Positions 16,820-27,053 are shown, numbered from the stretch's first letter. The stretch: DNA of 64,000 nucleotides from Bradyrhizobium sp. ORS 278 (GCF_000026145.1 NC_009445.1:5424501-5488500); one strand, 5' to 3'. Notes: generated by a model not told the origin, from the letters alone. Translations and numbers: made by a program.

Positions 16820-18277
16820 TCACGAATACCGCATCACTCCGTCGTCGACCTTGCCGAAACGCAGCGAGACGATGTCGAGGGCGTAGTTCTGATACAGCCG
16901 CCACGGCCGCTTCGAGCCCTGCTTGGGCAGGTCGGCGATCGAGCGCTGCACATAGCCGGAGCTGAAGCTCAGCGACGGCAGCGGCGTGACGGTCGAGTCG
17001 TCATTGTGCGGCACGCATTGCCGGTAGCCGTTCCGGTCCATGTAGTTGATGAGACGGCAGACATATTCGCAGGTGAGATCGCATTTCAAGGTCCAGGACG
17101 CATTGGTGTAGCCCAGCGTCGCCGCGAGGTTCGGCACGTCGGAATACATCATGCCCTTGTAGTTGAGCGTCTTGGCGAAATCGACGGTGCGGCCGTCGAC
17201 CGCGACCGCGATGCCGCCGAGCACCTGCAGCACCAGGCCGGTCGCGGTGACGACGACATCGGCTTCGAGCTCACGGCCGTCCGACAGGCGCAGCCCGCGC
17301 TCGGTGAAGGTCTCGATCCCCGCGGTGACGACCGAGGCGCGCTGCTCGCGGATGGTCTTGAACAGATCGCCGTCCGGCACCAGGCACAGCCGCTGGTCCC
17401 AGGGATTGTAGCGCGGCGTGAAATGGGTGGCGATGTCGTAGTCGGCGCCGAGCGCGGCGCGCACGCCCCCGAGGATGAGCTGCTTGACGCGTTCCGGCTT
17501 GCGCCGGCTGAGCTGGAAGAAATACATCCCGAACAGCACGTTGCGCCAGCGGATCAGGTGATAGGCGAGGCTCGGCGGCAGGTGCCGGCGCAGCTTGTTG
17601 GCGAGGGCATCCTGCGCCGGGCGCGACACCACATAGGTCGGCGAGCGCTGCAGCATCGTGACATGGGCCGCGGTCTTGGCCATGGCCGGCACGAGCGTCA
17701 CCGCGGTGGCGCCGGAGCCGACGACGACGACACGCTTGCCGGCGTAGTCGAGATCCTCAGGCCAGGCCTGCGGATGCACGATGCGGCCCTTGAAATCGGC
17801 CATGCCCTTGAAGTCCGGCAGATAGCCGTTCTCGTAGCGGTAATAGCCGGAGCACATGAACAGGAAGCCGCAAGTCATCCGCACGGTTTCAGTGCCCTGC
17901 TCCGTCTTGCGCTCAGCCTCCACCGTCCAGCGTGCATCCGCGCTCGACCAGGAGGCGCTGATGACGCGATGGTTGAAGCGGATATGCTGATCGATGCCGT
18001 TCTCGGTCGCGGTGTCCCGGACATAGTTGAGGATCTGCGGCCCGTCGGCGATCGCCTTGGGATCGGTCCACGGCTTGAACGAATAGCCGAGCGTATACAT
18101 GTCGCTGTCGGAGCGGATGCCGGGATAGCGGAACAGGTCCCAGGTGCCGCCGATCGCACCCCGCCCTTCGAGGATCGCAAAGCGCTTGCCCGGGCATTTG
18201 TGCTGTAGATGATAGGCGGCGGCGATGCCGGACAGTCCGGCGCCGACGATCAGCACGTCGACATGCTCTGTTGACAT
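16820..18277 (-). CDS. Baeyer-Villiger-type flavin monooxygenase
   Basis: 485 residues from ATG at 18277 (MSTEHVDVLIVGAG). The first FAD motif GAGLSG is at about 11-16; GGTWDLFRYPGIRSDSDM is the BVMO/FMO substrate-side motif, FKGRIVHPQAW matches FxGxxxHxxxW, and the NADPH motif is VVVGSGATA. Such enzymes insert oxygen into ketones or oxidise heteroatoms using NADPH. It lacks the N-terminal extension of large BVMOs and resembles the short group seen in actinobacteria and rhizobia. The plus-strand neighbour on its 5' side is a membrane protein. Substrate unknown. Confidence 0.88.
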   Translation of the reverse strand: MSTEHVDVLIVGAGLSGIAAAYHLQHKCPGKRFAILEGRGAIGGTWDLFRYPGIRSDSDMYTLGYSFKPWTDPKAIADGPQILNYVRDTATENGIDQHIRFNHRVISASWSSADARWTVEAERKTEQGTETVRMTCGFLFMCSGYYRYENGYLPDFKGMADFKGRIVHPQAWPEDLDYAGKRVVVVGSGATAVTLVPAMAKTAAHVTMLQRSPTYVVSRPAQDALANKLRRHLPPSLAYHLIRWRNVLFGMYFFQLSRRKPERVKQLILGGVRAALGADYDIATHFTPRYNPWDQRLCLVPDGDLFKTIREQRASVVTAGIETFTERGLRLSDGRELEADVVVTATGLVLQVLGGIAVAVDGRTVDFAKTLNYKGMMYSDVPNLAATLGYTNASWTLKCDLTCEYVCRLINYMDRNGYRQCVPHNDDSTVTPLPSLSFSSGYVQRSIADLPKQGSKRPWRLYQNYALDIVSLRFGKVDDGVMRYS

Positions 18278-18423
18278 GAGGTGATCCTGGCGTTCCCTGG
18301 CCGGCGTCCCGCGCCGGTGACCGACAGTGGCAACCCCGCTTGACGGTGTCAAATCGCAGGCGCGTTCGTCATCGATCAACCCTCCTGTCCTATCAAGAGG
18401 GCCAGACTCACACGGACATCGCC

Positions 18424-19149
18424 ATGAACGCCGCCGCCCCGCAGCACGAAACGCCTGGCCATGATGGCAGCCGGGAAGGCGGCAGCGTGCCGGCGCAGCG
18501 CATCGCCTTGGGCTTCACCATCGCCGCCATCGGGCTCGCCGGCTGGTCGCTCTTCCCGAGCTTCCCGGCCGGCCAGTTGATCGCGGTCATCACCGTCATT
18601 CCCCTGCTGGCGCTGGGCCTGACCTTGCGCTTCCCCGGCCGGTTCCGCATCGGGCTCGGCTCCGGCTACGGCGCCAATCTCGGCACCGGCTGCATCGTGG
18701 CCGCCGGCACGCTCGCCGCGCGCACGCTCTCGGATATCAATCTCGTGAGCTGGCTGCCGATCACGGCATTCGCGATCGCGGTCGCGGTCGTCTTCCTGAT
18801 CGTGGCGGCACGGTTCGAGACCCAGCTGCGCCGGCGCGGCTGGCGGCTCCTGCTCGCCGCCGTCTTCGTCGCCGCCTATGCCTTCGGAACGCTCGGCCAG
18901 TTCAACGCCGCGCTCGACCGCTCGGCACCGGCGCTGCTGCGCAGCCGCGTGCTGGCGAAACATCTCGGCCACAGTAGGCTCGCGATGCATCAGGTGACGC
19001 TGGACGCCTGGGGGCCGTTCGCGGCGGCGACGGACGCGCATGTGCCCCAGGCGCTCTACGAGCGGCTGCAGCCCGGCGACACCGTGTGCCTGCGTCTCGG
19101 CGACGGTGCGTTCCGCATGGCCTGGTTCACGGTGACGGCGTGCCGGTGA
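18424..19149 (+). CDS. Hypothetical membrane protein
   Basis: 241 residues from ATG at 18424. After a polar start, hydrophobic segments are visible at roughly 28-46, 50-66, 92-108 and 116-135, then a fifth near 150-165. The C-terminal 75 residues are soluble (LAKHLGHSRLAMHQVTLDAWGPF; LQPGDTVCLRLGDGAFRMAW) and look like a small beta domain. Related proteins occur in Bradyrhizobium without known function. It is divergent from the flavin monooxygenase and followed by a palindromic repeat. Confidence 0.7.
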   Translation: MNAAAPQHETPGHDGSREGGSVPAQRIALGFTIAAIGLAGWSLFPSFPAGQLIAVITVIPLLALGLTLRFPGRFRIGLGSGYGANLGTGCIVAAGTLAARTLSDINLVSWLPITAFAIAVAVVFLIVAARFETQLRRRGWRLLLAAVFVAAYAFGTLGQFNAALDRSAPALLRSRVLAKHLGHSRLAMHQVTLDAWGPFAAATDAHVPQALYERLQPGDTVCLRLGDGAFRMAWFTVTACR

Positions 19150-19194
19150 TTGGCGGCGAGCACATTGTGCGAACGGGTGACGCTGCGTAGAATT

Positions 19195-19280
19195 CGTAGC
19201 CCGCATGAGCGCAGCGATATGCGGGTTCTCGCGCACCCTCTCGATGAACCCGGATGTCGCTTCGCTCATCCGGGCTACGA
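19195..19280. repeat. Palindromic repeat family B, copy 1
   Basis: CGTAGCCCGCATGAGCGCAG at the left and the complementary CTTCGCTCATCCGGGCTACG at the right, with CTCTCGATGA in the loop region. A second copy lies at 20038-20122, so the two bracket the alaX gene. Confidence 0.85.
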
Positions 19281-19296
19281 CAGCAAGCCGTTTTGC

Positions 19297-20028
19297 ATGA
19301 CCAATGTCCTGGCCCGCCCGTTCGCCGTCGATCATCCCGATGTGCTCGAGCTTGATACGACGGCATTGAACGTCCGCCATGGCGCCGTGCTGCTGTCACG
19401 CTCGCCGTTCTATCCCGGAGGCGGCGGCCAATTGCCGGACCGCGGGACCATCGCGTGGAACGGGATCGTACGCGACGTCACTGGCTTCGAGCCGACGTCG
19501 GACGGCCTCTGGCACCAGTTCGGTGACGACGCGGTGCCGTGGGGGACAATCACGCTCCGCGTCGACGCGGCCTTCCGCCAGCGCATGTGCGAGCAGCACA
19601 CTGTGGCCCATCTCGTCAACAGCGCGGTCTACACGCTGTTCGACGGCGCGCTGCTGACCGGCGTGCGCATGACCGACACCGACGAGTTCAGCGTCGACTT
19701 CGACCTGCCGAAGGTGGCGCCGGAGCAGTTGCGCGCAGTGGAGGACGCGGTGAACGCCGCCATCTCCGACGGCCGCCCGGTGCGCGCCTTCGACATGCCT
19801 TATGACGACGCGCAGGCCACCGCCGGGCTGTTTCGCGCCAAATCTGTTGCCCCGCCGCGCCAGGCCGACGGCATGATCCGCATCGTCGACATCGACGGCC
19901 TCGACCGCCAGGCCTGCGGCGGCACGCATCTGGTGTCGACGGCGCAGGCGCGGCGCATTCGGATTCTGAAGGTGGACAACAAGGGGCGGCAGAACCGGCG
20001 GTTCAGGATCGGGCTGGGGAGTGATTAG
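19297..20028 (+). CDS. alaX: AlaX-like alanyl-tRNA editing protein
   Basis: 243 residues from ATG at 19297. It matches the free-standing AlaX editing domain. The FYPGGGGQLPDRG motif is near residue 37; the zinc ligands HTVAH near 106 and the distal CGGTH near 208 are all present. It deacylates mis-charged Ser- or Gly-tRNA(Ala) in the cytoplasm. A synthetase catalytic domain is absent, so it acts in trans. The gene stands alone between two copies of the same palindromic repeat (19195-19280, 20038-20122), like a small cassette. Confidence 0.9.
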   Translation: MTNVLARPFAVDHPDVLELDTTALNVRHGAVLLSRSPFYPGGGGQLPDRGTIAWNGIVRDVTGFEPTSDGLWHQFGDDAVPWGTITLRVDAAFRQRMCEQHTVAHLVNSAVYTLFDGALLTGVRMTDTDEFSVDFDLPKVAPEQLRAVEDAVNAAISDGRPVRAFDMPYDDAQATAGLFRAKSVAPPRQADGMIRIVDIDGLDRQACGGTHLVSTAQARRIRILKVDNKGRQNRRFRIGLGSD

Positions 20029-20037
20029 CAACGGCCG

Positions 20038-20122
20038 CGTAGCCCGGATGAGCGCAGCGACATCCGGGGTCTCACGCGCTCTCTCGATGATCCCGGATGT
20101 CGCTGTGCTCATCCGGGCTACC
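20038..20122. repeat. Palindromic repeat family B, copy 2
   Basis: CGTAGCCCGGATGAGCGCAG and the complementary GTGCTCATCCGGGCTACC arms with a CTCTCGATGA loop, nearly identical to the copy at 19195. It lies ten bases after alaX. Confidence 0.85.
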
Positions 20123-20134
20123 AGGCTGTAACAG

Positions 20135-20626
20135 CTACGGCCGATGCACGATCACGTCGAATCCTTCCTCGGGCGACGGCGCCTCAAAGTAGGACGTGAA
20201 CAGGTCGAACTCCTCGTCTGTCACGTAGAACGCATGCTCCCCCGCTTCATTCCGCGCCCGCAGCCGCGCCTTGCAGAGCGCGTCGGGCACGTCGAGATGA
20301 TGCAGCCGGTGCGGCACTTCCGCCGCTTCGAACAGGCCGCGCATCCAGCTACGGCTCGCCCGCGTGTTGGCGGGGAAATCGAGCACGACCGACACGCCGG
20401 CGCGCAGCAGCGCCACGACATGCGGGCCCATCACGGCGCGCAGCCGGGACGAATTCCGGACATAGTCAGCGAGGCTGTTCTGCTCGCCTGGGTAGAGCTG
20501 CGCCAGCCACTCGTCCTCGGCCACCACCACGGTGGCCGGGCGCCGGCCGAGCTCCGCGACCAGCGTCGACTTGCCCGCAGCGATCTTGCCGCACACGAGG
20601 TGCAGCATGGGTCGGTTCGGAGACAT
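20135..20626 (-). CDS. P-loop nucleotide kinase-like protein
   Basis: 163 residues from ATG at 20626. Walker A is GKIAAGKSTL (about 13-22), followed by AEDEWLAQLYP, a polar helix region and VVLDFPANTRASRSWMRGLF as a Walker B-like strand with lid residues. The pattern is that of small AAA/zeta-type kinases that phosphorylate small molecules or antibiotics. It ends with a polar stretch, EEFDLFTSYFEAPSPEEGFD. No partner gene shows its substrate. It is convergent with alaX. Confidence 0.8.
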   Translation of the reverse strand: MSPNRPMLHLVCGKIAAGKSTLVAELGRRPATVVVAEDEWLAQLYPGEQNSLADYVRNSSRLRAVMGPHVVALLRAGVSVVLDFPANTRASRSWMRGLFEAAEVPHRLHHLDVPDALCKARLRARNEAGEHAFYVTDEEFDLFTSYFEAPSPEEGFDVIVHRP

Positions 20627-20712
20627 GGATGGAGACCTCGCGTGCGGCACCGCCCCGGGCGCCGTAGATGTTCACAGATCAAGTCGCAGGCAAACGTGCC
20701 CGGCCCGACGGA

Positions 20713-20937
20713 TCAGGCCGGGTCGGTAATTCGGCGGCAGAGCGCCGCGCCTGCGATGTGAACATGCAAGGTCATTACGAACATCTTGACAGACATCGGC
20801 GACGTCGTCCAGCAGAACACCCTGCCCGCGTTGACGATCTCCGCGCTGGTTATGTTAGAATGGCGTGCCGTATCGATCATCAAGCCTTCCAGGCACGTGC
20901 GGAGTTGGAGTCCGGCCTTGCTCGAGAGATCGGCCAT
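20713..20937 (-). CDS. Possible small protein (74 aa)
   Basis: MADLSSKAGLQLRTCLEGLM and onward; third positions are GC-rich, as in real genes here, but the Shine-Dalgarno is weak and no family is recognised. The opposite strand also carries an open stretch that ends exactly at the stop just before the GTG at 20948. Only one of these, or neither, may be coding. Confidence 0.3.
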   Translation of the reverse strand: MADLSSKAGLQLRTCLEGLMIDTARHSNITSAEIVNAGRVFCWTTSPMSVKMFVMTLHVHIAGAALCRRITDPA

Positions 20938-20947
20938 TCTTTTTTAG

Positions 20948-21208
20948 GTGAACCGCGCCCTTCTAGGCGAGGTGTCGGCGTCACTGCGGGAGGTTCGATA
21001 TGCCTTCACTGACGGCATCATCGACATCTTCTGTGTCTTCGACGGCGAGATCTCCGAGCATGACCGGGAGTCGATGAGCTGCGTGGCGACGGAGGTGCTG
21101 GCCGACTTTCCTGATGTGACGGTTCAGGAGCATTGCCTGCGGATCGACATGCCAGACCGCATACCGAATCTACTCGGTCACGTCGCCGTGTTCGCGCGAA
21201 AGGAATAG
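20948..21208 (+). CDS. Immunity-like small acidic protein
   Basis: 86 residues from GTG at 20948 (start reads NRALLGEVSASLREV). It is acidic, with the segment FDGEISEHDRESMSCVATEVLADFP and an ending HVAVFARKE. This pattern recalls small orphan immunity proteins found near polymorphic toxins in proteobacteria; the recollection is of pattern only. A TAG directly abuts the GTG. The next gene starts nine bases downstream, so the three genes to 22995 look like one operon. Confidence 0.6.
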   Translation: MNRALLGEVSASLREVRYAFTDGIIDIFCVFDGEISEHDRESMSCVATEVLADFPDVTVQEHCLRIDMPDRIPNLLGHVAVFARKE

Positions 21209-21217
21209 GTCGCGCCG

Positions 21218-22291
21218 ATGCCCGCGGAATGTCCGCCGCTGTTCACGCAAACCAGCTTCCCCGCCAAGAACGTCGCCTCGCTGTGCTGGCGGGGCGACGA
21301 ACTGATCGACTGGGTCAGCGGAGGACGGGCGTTTGCGCTGGATGGGACGGAGCGGCCGAGCAACGTCTACTATCCCTATCGTTTCGACGCCGCGACTTCG
21401 TCGCCCGATGGCAGGTTCGTCGTGATTTATGAGAAGCTCGGGACCAAGGGCTTGCTGTTCGATAACGGTCGCGTCCTGCGTGAGATCAATCGAAGCTATT
21501 ATTTTGCCGAAACGTACGAATTCCCATTGGCGCTGTTCGACGACCCCGATCGTCGCACTCTCCTTGCCCACTGCCCGAAAGACTATTGCCGGCTCGACCT
21601 GGAGGAAGCCGAAAGCGGGCGCCTACTGACGTCAGTGATGGAGCGCAAGCCTGCCGACTTCTTCCACTCGCGACTGGCAGCCAGCCCGAGCGGCACACGG
21701 CTGCTCAGCGCGGGCTGGGTCTGGCATCCGCGGGACGAAGTCATTTGGTTCGACGTCGCTGAGGCGCTCGCAAACCCACAGCATCTCGACACGCCAAACG
21801 TCGCGCATCGCCCGTACAATCCGTATCTGGCCGAGGAGAGCGCCGCCTGTTGGCTAGACGACGATCGTCTCATCGTGGCGGCGTCGGCGGAACCCGAGAT
21901 GAACGAAGCCGCAGCAAAGGCCGCCCCCCGCCTGCGTCCATGCGGGCTCGCCGTGTACGATGTCGCGCGCCAAACTTGCCTGCGCACGGTGCAACTCGGC
22001 GAGCCGGCAGGCACGATCTTCGCCGTCGGAGACCGCCACCTGTTGTCGCTCTATCGCCACCCCAAGCTGATCGATATGTCGACTGGCGAGATCGTTCATA
22101 GCTGGAGCGCCTTGAAAACCGGCCTGCAGATCAGCAGCATCATCAACAGGGATGAAAACGCCAAGCCGCCACCGATGGCGTTCGACCGGAACGGCCTGCG
22201 GTTCGCCGTCGCCGAAGAGGAGAGCATCACGGTGATCACGTTCGACCGCACGGCGCTGGCGGCAGCGGACCGGAGCGAGCCACCGCGATGA
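21218..22291 (+). CDS. Hypothetical beta-propeller-like protein
   Basis: 357 residues. Repeated strand patterns such as ATSSPDGRFVVIYEKLG, AASPSGTRLLSAGWVWHP and IFAVGDRHLLSLYRHPK recur about every 45 residues, as in WD40/YVTN-like propellers. No signal peptide, so probably cytoplasmic. It overlaps the following gene by four bases (ATGA) and follows the immunity-like gene closely. Function unknown; association with small immunity-like neighbours suggests an effector-immunity context, but no toxin is visible. Confidence 0.65.
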   Translation: MPAECPPLFTQTSFPAKNVASLCWRGDELIDWVSGGRAFALDGTERPSNVYYPYRFDAATSSPDGRFVVIYEKLGTKGLLFDNGRVLREINRSYYFAETYEFPLALFDDPDRRTLLAHCPKDYCRLDLEEAESGRLLTSVMERKPADFFHSRLAASPSGTRLLSAGWVWHPRDEVIWFDVAEALANPQHLDTPNVAHRPYNPYLAEESAACWLDDDRLIVAASAEPEMNEAAAKAAPRLRPCGLAVYDVARQTCLRTVQLGEPAGTIFAVGDRHLLSLYRHPKLIDMSTGEIVHSWSALKTGLQISSIINRDENAKPPPMAFDRNGLRFAVAEEESITVITFDRTALAAADRSEPPR

Positions 22292-22995
22292 CGCCGGCAG
22301 AACAGATCTTCGACTATCGCTTTCCGAACGTCGATTGTGCCACCGCTATCCTGACGCTGTCGCGTCCGCTCGCCGAGCTCGCGGCGAGCCATGGCTGGAC
22401 CTTGGAGACGTGGCAGGAGGGCGGGCTCGGCGATGCGTCAGGCGTGTTCCTCAGGCTCGGCTCGGGGCACACGGTTCTTCTCATGGAACTGCGCCACGAG
22501 ATCGAGCATTTCGGCGCAACGGGACCGACGGCTTTCGTCGATGGCGCCGTGCTCGCCACCCACGGCCTTGCTGACCTGCTCGCCGAGGTTCTCGCGACGC
22601 TCGGGTTGACGGAGCACGACGTGAGCTGGATCGCGACAGCGGGAAGTCAACAATCCGCGATCGACTTCGTGAACGACATGCGCAACTTGCCACCGCCGCC
22701 TTCGGTCGGGCCACCCGACAGCTACATGCACACGGTCAATCCCCGGGAGGACGACATCGAGCTCGAGTGCTATGGCGAACTCGATCGCGATCGCTATCCG
22801 ATCCGGTGGATCCGGAAGTATTCCGACGGTCGTTTTGAGACCTGCAGCTACGCCCAGGCGAACTGGCGGGACATGATGCCGGAGGGCGTGATTCCGACGG
22901 TTTCGGAGATCAATGATCTCAGCGGATTTTCCGCGCACGCGATCTCGGCTTCCGAATTCGAAGCGACTTGGCGGCTCGCTCTGGGCTTCAAGTGA
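22288..22995 (+). CDS. Hypothetical protein with a DUF6881-like C-terminus
   Basis: 235 residues, start ATG overlapping the previous stop. The N-terminal 130 residues hold LASHGWTLETWQEGGLGD-type and ELRHEIEHFGATG motifs resembling immunity/SUKH-neighbour proteins. The C-terminal part (ECYGELDRDRYPIRWIRKY, PTVSEIND, then SASEFEATWRLA) resembles DUF6881, a domain frequent in polymorphic-toxin immunity loci. Two immunity-like modules fused in one chain would be unusual. No toxin gene is adjacent. Confidence 0.6.
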   Translation: MTPAEQIFDYRFPNVDCATAILTLSRPLAELAASHGWTLETWQEGGLGDASGVFLRLGSGHTVLLMELRHEIEHFGATGPTAFVDGAVLATHGLADLLAEVLATLGLTEHDVSWIATAGSQQSAIDFVNDMRNLPPPPSVGPPDSYMHTVNPREDDIELECYGELDRDRYPIRWIRKYSDGRFETCSYAQANWRDMMPEGVIPTVSEINDLSGFSAHAISASEFEATWRLALGFK

Positions 22996-23178
22996 CGAGC
23001 GAGACCTAACGTCGCGGAGACCGCGGCTGTTCTCCAAGGCCTTGTTTTGCAAGCCGGTACGATTTTGGAACCCCTCTAAGAGCAATTCCAGCCGCCGCTC
23101 CGTTGACACATTCGGCCCCATGCCGTCTCCACTGGTGCCACGATGCATCGTGTTTGAGTTTGCTCATTGGAGGGATTG

Positions 23179-23457
23179 ATGAGACTGATCACCGCCGCCC
23201 TGCTCGGCGCCGCACTCGCCGGCTTTGCCATCTCGCCCGCCATGGCCGACGGCTACAAGACCTGCACCAAGCTCGACAAGGCCCAGTGGAAGCCGGCCGC
23301 CGAGGCGGAAGCCAAGGCGAAGGATGCGGGCTACGAGGTGCGCCGCTCGAAGGTCGAGGGCAGCTGCTACGAGGTCTACGGCGTCAAGGGCGGCAAGCTG
23401 TATGAGCTGTTCTACAGCCCGGAAGACCTCAGCCTGAAGCACACCATCGCCAAGTAG
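23179..23457 (+). CDS. PepSY-domain periplasmic protein
   Basis: 92 residues from ATG at 23179 right after GGAGGG. A signal peptide ends near ...SPAMA (about residue 24). The mature part DKAQWKPAAEAEAKAKDAGYE then YEVYGVKGGKLYELFYSP is a single PepSY domain (PF13670 type). It is followed 40 bases later by a cytochrome b561 gene, a common pairing, so it may modulate or accompany the redox membrane protein. Confidence 0.85.
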   Translation: MRLITAALLGAALAGFAISPAMADGYKTCTKLDKAQWKPAAEAEAKAKDAGYEVRRSKVEGSCYEVYGVKGGKLYELFYSPEDLSLKHTIAK

Positions 23458-23497
23458 TCGGCGCGCGGCGTGCCGCAGCGCTGCACGCCGCTTCGTG

Positions 23498-24133
23498 ATG
23501 CTCATGCACGGCACAGCTCCCAGAGCCGGATTGAAGGACCCCAGCCCTGCCGAGACCGTGCAGGTCTGGGATCTTCCGCTGCGCCTGTGGCATTGGATGC
23601 TGGCTGTGCTGGTGCTCGTCGCCTGGGTGACGCCGAACGTCCATGACGGCCTGCATCGCGTGGCGGGCTACGCGATTCTCGGGCTGCTCGCCTTCCGCCT
23701 GATCTGGGGCCTGATCGGCAGCCGCCATTCGCGCTTCCGCAGCCTTCGCGCGCGGCTGCGCGCCACGCCGGCCTATTTGTGGAATCTGCGGCGCGGCAGA
23801 ACCGGACGCTATCTCGGGCTCAACCCCGCCGGCACGGCGATGCAGCTGGCGCTGCTGCTCGTGCTGATCGTCTCCGCGGTGACCGGCGCGATGCAGGTCA
23901 CGGTGCGCTTCTTCGGCGTGTGGTGGGTCGAGGATACGCATGAGGTGACGTCGTATCTCTTGATCCTGCTCGTCGTGCTGCATGTCGCCGGCGTCGTGCT
24001 GGTCAGCCGCCTGCAGCGGGAGAACCTCGCACGCGCCATGCTGACGGGACGCAAGCTGCTCCACCGCACGACGCAACGCATCGTTCAACGCCAAACGGAC
24101 TCATCAGGGACACACGGAACTCACAATCCCTGA
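23498..24133 (+). CDS. Cytochrome b561-family membrane protein
   Basis: About 211 residues; ATG at 23498 or 23504 (no clear Shine-Dalgarno). Four membrane helices carry haem-ligand histidines: LRLWHWMLAVLVLVAW, VHDGLHRVAGYAIL, the third helix after LNPAGTAMQLALLL, and EDTHEVTSYLLILLVVLHV. This is the bacterial di-haem b561 pattern (Ni/Fe-hydrogenase b-type-like). It passes electrons across the inner membrane. Together with the preceding PepSY gene it forms a small operon. Confidence 0.9.
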   Translation: MLMHGTAPRAGLKDPSPAETVQVWDLPLRLWHWMLAVLVLVAWVTPNVHDGLHRVAGYAILGLLAFRLIWGLIGSRHSRFRSLRARLRATPAYLWNLRRGRTGRYLGLNPAGTAMQLALLLVLIVSAVTGAMQVTVRFFGVWWVEDTHEVTSYLLILLVVLHVAGVVLVSRLQRENLARAMLTGRKLLHRTTQRIVQRQTDSSGTHGTHNP

Positions 24134-24276
24134 TCGTTGCGCACAAGCCACAGTTCCCGCAAAAGCTGCCGACATCGCGCGCTGCGTTATTGCGCGCGGC
24201 CGCCAAGCACCAAACAATCGCAGGTATCGGATGCCTGACCGCGCCTGCTTGCAGGTGCCTGGATCTCGGAGGCCGG

Positions 24277-25314
24277 ATGATGAGCTCGCAGCAGTTCACC
24301 ACGCGTGCGTTGTGCCGATCAGTTGTCCTTGCCGGCTGCGTCATGGCCTGGCCCGCAACCGCCGCCGAGCCGGAGGCAACCACGACGCCGGCGGTTGCAG
24401 ACGTGACGGTCTCCGCGACGGCACCGACGGCGACACAGCCCCTCCCCTCGGAGACGGCGCTCACGACCGCATCGATCACGCCCTCGGCGCCTCTCCCGGT
24501 CGACGAGCTGCCCTCTCCGACCCCGTCGGGCGAGATGCCCAAATCGACGGTGGCGAGCGCCGACCGCGTCGAGATCCTCGACGAATGTCCCGACATCGAT
24601 GTCTGCGTCGATCGCTATCTGTGGGCGCTGTATGAGCGCGCGCCGAAGCTCGACAAGATCCGGGAGACCGAGCGCCGCGTCGTCACGGTCAAGCGCAAGG
24701 GCCGCCAGGTCAAGGTGACGCGCAGCTTCAGCAAGCTCGTCGACAATGATTTCGCATGGAAGGATCCGAAGGCCGCCGAGCGCGTCGGCCAGACGATGAT
24801 GGAATACGTCATCGGCGGCATGGACCGCGGTTTCAAGATGAAGCTGTTTCAGACGCTGCACGCCGCCGAAGCCGCGGGGCTGGCGCCGGGCATCACCAGC
24901 GGCTTCCGCGACGATTATCGCCAGGAGATCGCGAGCGGGCTGAAGGCGGCGACCAACCGCTCCTATCACGGCGGCAGCCTGCGCGGCGGCTATGGCCACG
25001 GGCTCGCGGCCGACATCGTTTCCGTCAACGGCGCCACGCGCGCGCAGCGCTGGGTGGCGACCGAGCAGTTGTGGAAATGGGTCGACGCCAACGGCAAGAG
25101 CTTTGGCATCGGCCGGCCGTATCTCGACCGCGACCCGCCGCATGTCGGCCCGGTCGACGGCGAGGAATACACCAAGCACCGCACGCCGGCAGTGAAGGTC
25201 GCGGCGGCGGAGACGAGGAAGCACAAGCGGATCGCGGCACGGGCGGAGCATCACGCTGCCAAGCGCGGCAAGGCCGTGCGGGCCGCGGCGCCGTCGTCAC
25301 GGCGCACGGGGTGA
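24277..25314 (+). CDS. M15-like peptidase (VanY/D-Ala-D-Ala carboxypeptidase fold), exported
   Basis: 345 residues from ATG at 24277 after GGAGG. A signal peptide is followed by a Thr/Pro/Ser-rich linker (about 25-85). The catalytic part shows ITSGFRDDYRQEIASG, GYGHGLAADIV and PPHVGPVDGEEY, which line up with SxHxxGxAxD and the last His of M15 zinc peptidases. An Arg/Lys/His-rich tail (AAAETRKHKRIAARAEHH) follows. Probably acts on peptidoglycan in the periplasm. A huge palindromic element follows directly, which may serve as terminator. Confidence 0.68.
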   Translation: MMSSQQFTTRALCRSVVLAGCVMAWPATAAEPEATTTPAVADVTVSATAPTATQPLPSETALTTASITPSAPLPVDELPSPTPSGEMPKSTVASADRVEILDECPDIDVCVDRYLWALYERAPKLDKIRETERRVVTVKRKGRQVKVTRSFSKLVDNDFAWKDPKAAERVGQTMMEYVIGGMDRGFKMKLFQTLHAAEAAGLAPGITSGFRDDYRQEIASGLKAATNRSYHGGSLRGGYGHGLAADIVSVNGATRAQRWVATEQLWKWVDANGKSFGIGRPYLDRDPPHVGPVDGEEYTKHRTPAVKVAAAETRKHKRIAARAEHHAAKRGKAVRAAAPSSRRTG

Positions 25315-25336
25315 TTACAAGCGTCCGTTGCGGTGC

Positions 25337-25512
25337 TCGTGAATGCGCCCTCTCCCCTTGTGGGAGAGGGCATCTCCGGCCCATCCCCAAGCGCGGTTGG
25401 GTGAGGGGTCTCTCTCCGGGAGCACGCTCGTGGACAGAAACCCCTCACCCAACCGAGCTTGCCGCACTGTCATACATGCCCTCTCCCACAAGGGGAGAGG
25501 GCGCATTCACGA
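25337..25512. repeat. Large MITE-like palindrome with 37-bp perfect inverted arms
   Basis: Arms 25337-25373 and 25476-25512 are perfect complements over 37 bases (core CCCTCTCCCCTTGTGGGAG). Nested inside is a 15-bp inverted pair, GGTTGGGTGAGGGGT and ACCCCTCACCCAACC. It lies in the convergent gap between the peptidase and ahcY genes. Confidence 0.9.
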
Positions 25513-25587
25513 CCATTGCCGATCTGCGACACCGTTGATAGCTCATCGCAGAACTGCTGATAGCTAATCAAGTACGCGATCAAGCAA

Positions 25588-25612
25588 AAGGCCGGGGCGA
25601 TGCCCCGGCCTT
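25588..25612 (-). terminator. Rho-independent terminator after ahcY
   Basis: 11-bp perfect stem AAGGCCGGGGC / GCCCCGGCCTT with a 3-base loop; on the minus strand it is followed by TTTTGCTT. Confidence 0.8.
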
Positions 25613-25640
25613 CGTCATCTCCACCGCGCTTGAGTGCAGC

Positions 25641-27053
<1,413 letters not shown>

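Noticed and set aside
25337..25512. CRISPR array or tandem repeats
   Set aside because: The repeats are inverted, not direct, with no regular spacers.
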